Below, piece by piece: positions 62,558-64,000 of a stretch of DNA of 64,000 bases. Below the pieces are notes generated by a model. That model ran no database searches. It was not told the DNA's origin and saw nothing but the letters and a program-made list of their open reading frames with translations. The stretch comes from Streptomyces sp. B21-105. GTDB taxonomy: Bacteria; Actinomycetota; Actinomycetes; Streptomycetales; Streptomycetaceae. The stretch spans positions 2,666,001-2,730,000 of the forward strand of contig NZ_JARUMJ010000001.1 in the NCBI RefSeq assembly GCF_036898465.1, read 5' to 3'. The position numbers and the translations under genes were made by a program. Position 1 is the stretch's first letter. Every line of letters starts with the position of its first letter.

Positions 62558-63922
62558 TCAGGTCAGGGCCGGGACGCAGCGGCCGTCTTCTGTGCGGTAC
62601 TGCCACTTCGCTCCGTCGGTCACCAGTTCCCGGACCGCGGTCACGAAGCGTTCGACGTGCTCGTCGGGCGTGCCCGCGCCGAAGCTCACGCGGATGGCGT
62701 TGAGGGACTTCTCGCCCGGAGCCGCCTCGGGGGCGCCGCACTCGCCCTGCGTCTCGGGGGCGCCGCCCAGGAGGGTGCGGACCAGGGGGTGGGCGCAGAA
62801 GAGGCCGTCGCGGACGCCGATGCCGTACTCGGCGGACAGGGCCGCGGCGAAGTGCGAGCTGTTCCAGCCCTCGACGACGAAGGAGATCACGCCGACGCGC
62901 GGGGCGTCGTCGCCGAAGAGGGAGAGGACCCGGACCTGCGGGACCTCCGCGAGGCCGGTGCGCACCTTCTCGATCAGGCGCCGTTCGCGCGCGACCAGGG
63001 CGTCGAAGCCGGCCTCGGTGAGGGCCCGGCAGGCGGACGCGATGGAGTAGGCGCCGATCACGTTCGGGGAGCCGGCCTCGTGGCGGGCCGCACTCTCGTG
63101 CCACTCCACGTCCACGCCCCCGTCCTCGCGCCGGGTGACCTTGCGACTGGCGCCGCCGCCCGCGAGGTAGGGGTCCGCCGCGACCAGCCAGTCCGCGCGG
63201 CCGGCCAGCACGCCGGAGCCGAAGGGGGCGTACAGCTTGTGGCCGGAGAAGGCGATCCAGTCGACGTCGAGATCCTGGACCGACACCGGGTGGTGCGGGG
63301 CCAGCTGGGCGGCGTCCAGGACGATCCGGGCGCCGTGGGCGTGCGCCGCCGCCGCCAGCTCGCGCACCGGCCACAGCTCGCCGGTGACGTTCGAGGCGCC
63401 GGTGACGCAGACCAGCGCCGGGCCGTGCGGGTCGCGGGCCGCGAGGGCCCGCTCCAGGGTCCGTACGGCCTGGCCCGGGGTGCGCGGGGCGTCGAGACAG
63501 GTGACCCGGGCGTCCTGCCACGGCAGCAGGGCCGCGTGGTGCTCGGTCTCGAAGACGAAGACCTGGCAGTCGGCGGGCAGGGCACGTGCCAGCAGGTTGA
63601 GGGAGTCCGTCGTCGAGCGGGTGAAGACCAGCTGGTCGTCGGGACGGCAGTCGAGGAACTCGGCGACGGTCCCGCGGGCGTTCTCGAAGAGGTCCGTCGA
63701 GAGCTGGGAGAGGTAGCCGGCGCCGCGGTGCACGCTGCCGTAGTACGGGGCGTAGGCGGCGACGTCGTCCCAGACGCGCTGGAGGGCGGGGGCGCTGGCC
63801 GCGTAGTCGAGGGCCGCGTAGGCGACCTCGCCGCCGGTGACGAGCGGGACGGTGACATCCCGTCCCAGAACGTCCAGCGGGGCACAAACAGGGCGGACGA
63901 CGGCAGCGGTGGAGAGGGACAT
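62558..63922 (-). CDS. PLP-dependent aminotransferase class V protein (cysteine-desulfurase-like)
   Basis: A 454-residue fold-type I PLP enzyme of the SufS/NifS superfamily. Schiff-base Lys229 is in FSGHKLYAPFGSG; the cofactor-binding TRSTTDSLNLLA, ETEHHAALLPW and IVLDAAQLAPHH (Asp) segments are present. A Cys-bearing loop with the family RxGxxC form is not clear (IGVRDGLFCAHPLV has Cys). No iron-sulfur assembly genes are adjacent, so the substrate is open. ATG 63920-63922 (MSLSTAAVVRP) has GGGAG upstream. Confidence 0.86.
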   Translation of the reverse strand: MSLSTAAVVRPVCAPLDVLGRDVTVPLVTGGEVAYAALDYAASAPALQRVWDDVAAYAPYYGSVHRGAGYLSQLSTDLFENARGTVAEFLDCRPDDQLVFTRSTTDSLNLLARALPADCQVFVFETEHHAALLPWQDARVTCLDAPRTPGQAVRTLERALAARDPHGPALVCVTGASNVTGELWPVRELAAAAHAHGARIVLDAAQLAPHHPVSVQDLDVDWIAFSGHKLYAPFGSGVLAGRADWLVAADPYLAGGGASRKVTRREDGGVDVEWHESAARHEAGSPNVIGAYSIASACRALTEAGFDALVARERRLIEKVRTGLAEVPQVRVLSLFGDDAPRVGVISFVVEGWNSSHFAAALSAEYGIGVRDGLFCAHPLVRTLLGGAPETQGECGAPEAAPGEKSLNAIRVSFGAGTPDEHVERFVTAVRELVTDGAKWQYRTEDGRCVPALT

Positions 63923-64000
63923 GGCGAACTCCCGTGAGAGGAAAGGGGGACCGCCGTGCGAGCGGCGTGGCTCGAGCACGGTGGAAGGGTGGGAAAGGGT

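Noticed and set aside
62558..63922. SufS of an iron-sulfur assembly operon
   Set aside because: No suf or isc genes adjoin it and the catalytic Cys loop is unclear, so only the PLP class is claimed.

Overview
This window is a GC-rich, gene-dense stretch of an actinomycete chromosome, almost certainly Streptomyces. The signs are very high third-position GC, frequent GTG starts, many 4-base start/stop overlaps, close product-level resemblance to Streptomyces core genes, and Streptomyces-type short palindromic repeats. It looks like core chromosome. I found no tRNA, rRNA, CRISPR array, transposase, integrase or antibiotic cluster. From memory, the order follows the S. coelicolor SCO2089-SCO2140 region, and its skeleton also follows M. 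tuberculosis Rv2163c-Rv2190c (ftsI, ftsL-like, rsmH, DUF3040, MTHFR, Rv2175c, a Ser/Thr kinase, class II DAHP synthase, PlsC, ArsA-like ATPase, SRPBCC, FadD15, PimB, NlpC/P60).

Layout. 1-4826 (minus): the end of the dcw division/wall cluster, rsmH-ftsL-ftsI-murE, with murE cut by the window edge. 5083-10854 (plus): a beta-carbonic-anhydrase-like protein, then a MoxR ATPase / DUF58 / transglutaminase operon ending at a perfect 20-bp hairpin shared with a convergent DUF3040 gene. 11658-13586 (minus): a methyltransferase and a SAV_6107-type protein around a 570-bp non-coding gap. 13707-17332 (plus): a 40-bp palindrome, an ABC-type ATPase with a degenerate P-loop, a YhgE/Pip membrane protein and a TetR regulator. 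17804-19940 (plus): a DUF4126 membrane protein and a phytoene-desaturase-like oxidoreductase. 20022-25059 (minus): a Tyr/Gln-rich membrane protein, metF, thiE, an Rv2175c-like protein, a flavin oxidoreductase and a small beta-rich protein. 25117-27415 (plus): a TPP riboswitch with thiO-thiS-thiG. 27660-30513 (plus): a PASTA kinase and endonuclease IV.

30548-33627: a sulfite-oxidase-like enzyme, bacterioferritin, its ferredoxin under an iron box, and class II DAHP synthase. 33746-35776 (plus): a Trp leader peptide with three Trp codons and an attenuator in front of a fused anthranilate synthase. 39698 down to 35789 (minus): plsC, the MacS/MacR-type two-component pair, and a 6-phosphofructokinase whose frame is broken by a 36-nt palindromic repeat. 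39843-41253 (plus): an esterase and a two-helix membrane protein, followed by a decayed repeat array. 41861-46950 (minus): a phosphodiesterase-fold enzyme, glucokinase, an SCO2127-like protein, an ArsA-like ATPase without P-loop lysines, an SRPBCC protein and a metallophosphoesterase. 47275-56780: acyl-CoA synthetase, cholesterol oxidase, a PimB-type mannosyltransferase, a GT87 membrane transferase, MATE and PadR around a 32-bp operator, and a zinc-peptidase lipoprotein. 56820-63922: two NlpC/P60 wall hydrolases, an NYN protein, a zinc ribbon, a rhomboid-like protease, a RAM-domain protein and a cysteine-desulfurase-like enzyme.

The genes centre on the cell envelope (septal wall synthesis, wall hydrolysis, phospholipid and mannolipid synthesis, PASTA kinase signalling), primary metabolism (thiamine, folate/methionine, shikimate/tryptophan, glycolysis) and iron storage. 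The least understood parts are the degenerate-ATPase/YhgE module and the SCO2127/ArsA pair. The clearest anomaly is the disrupted phosphofructokinase.
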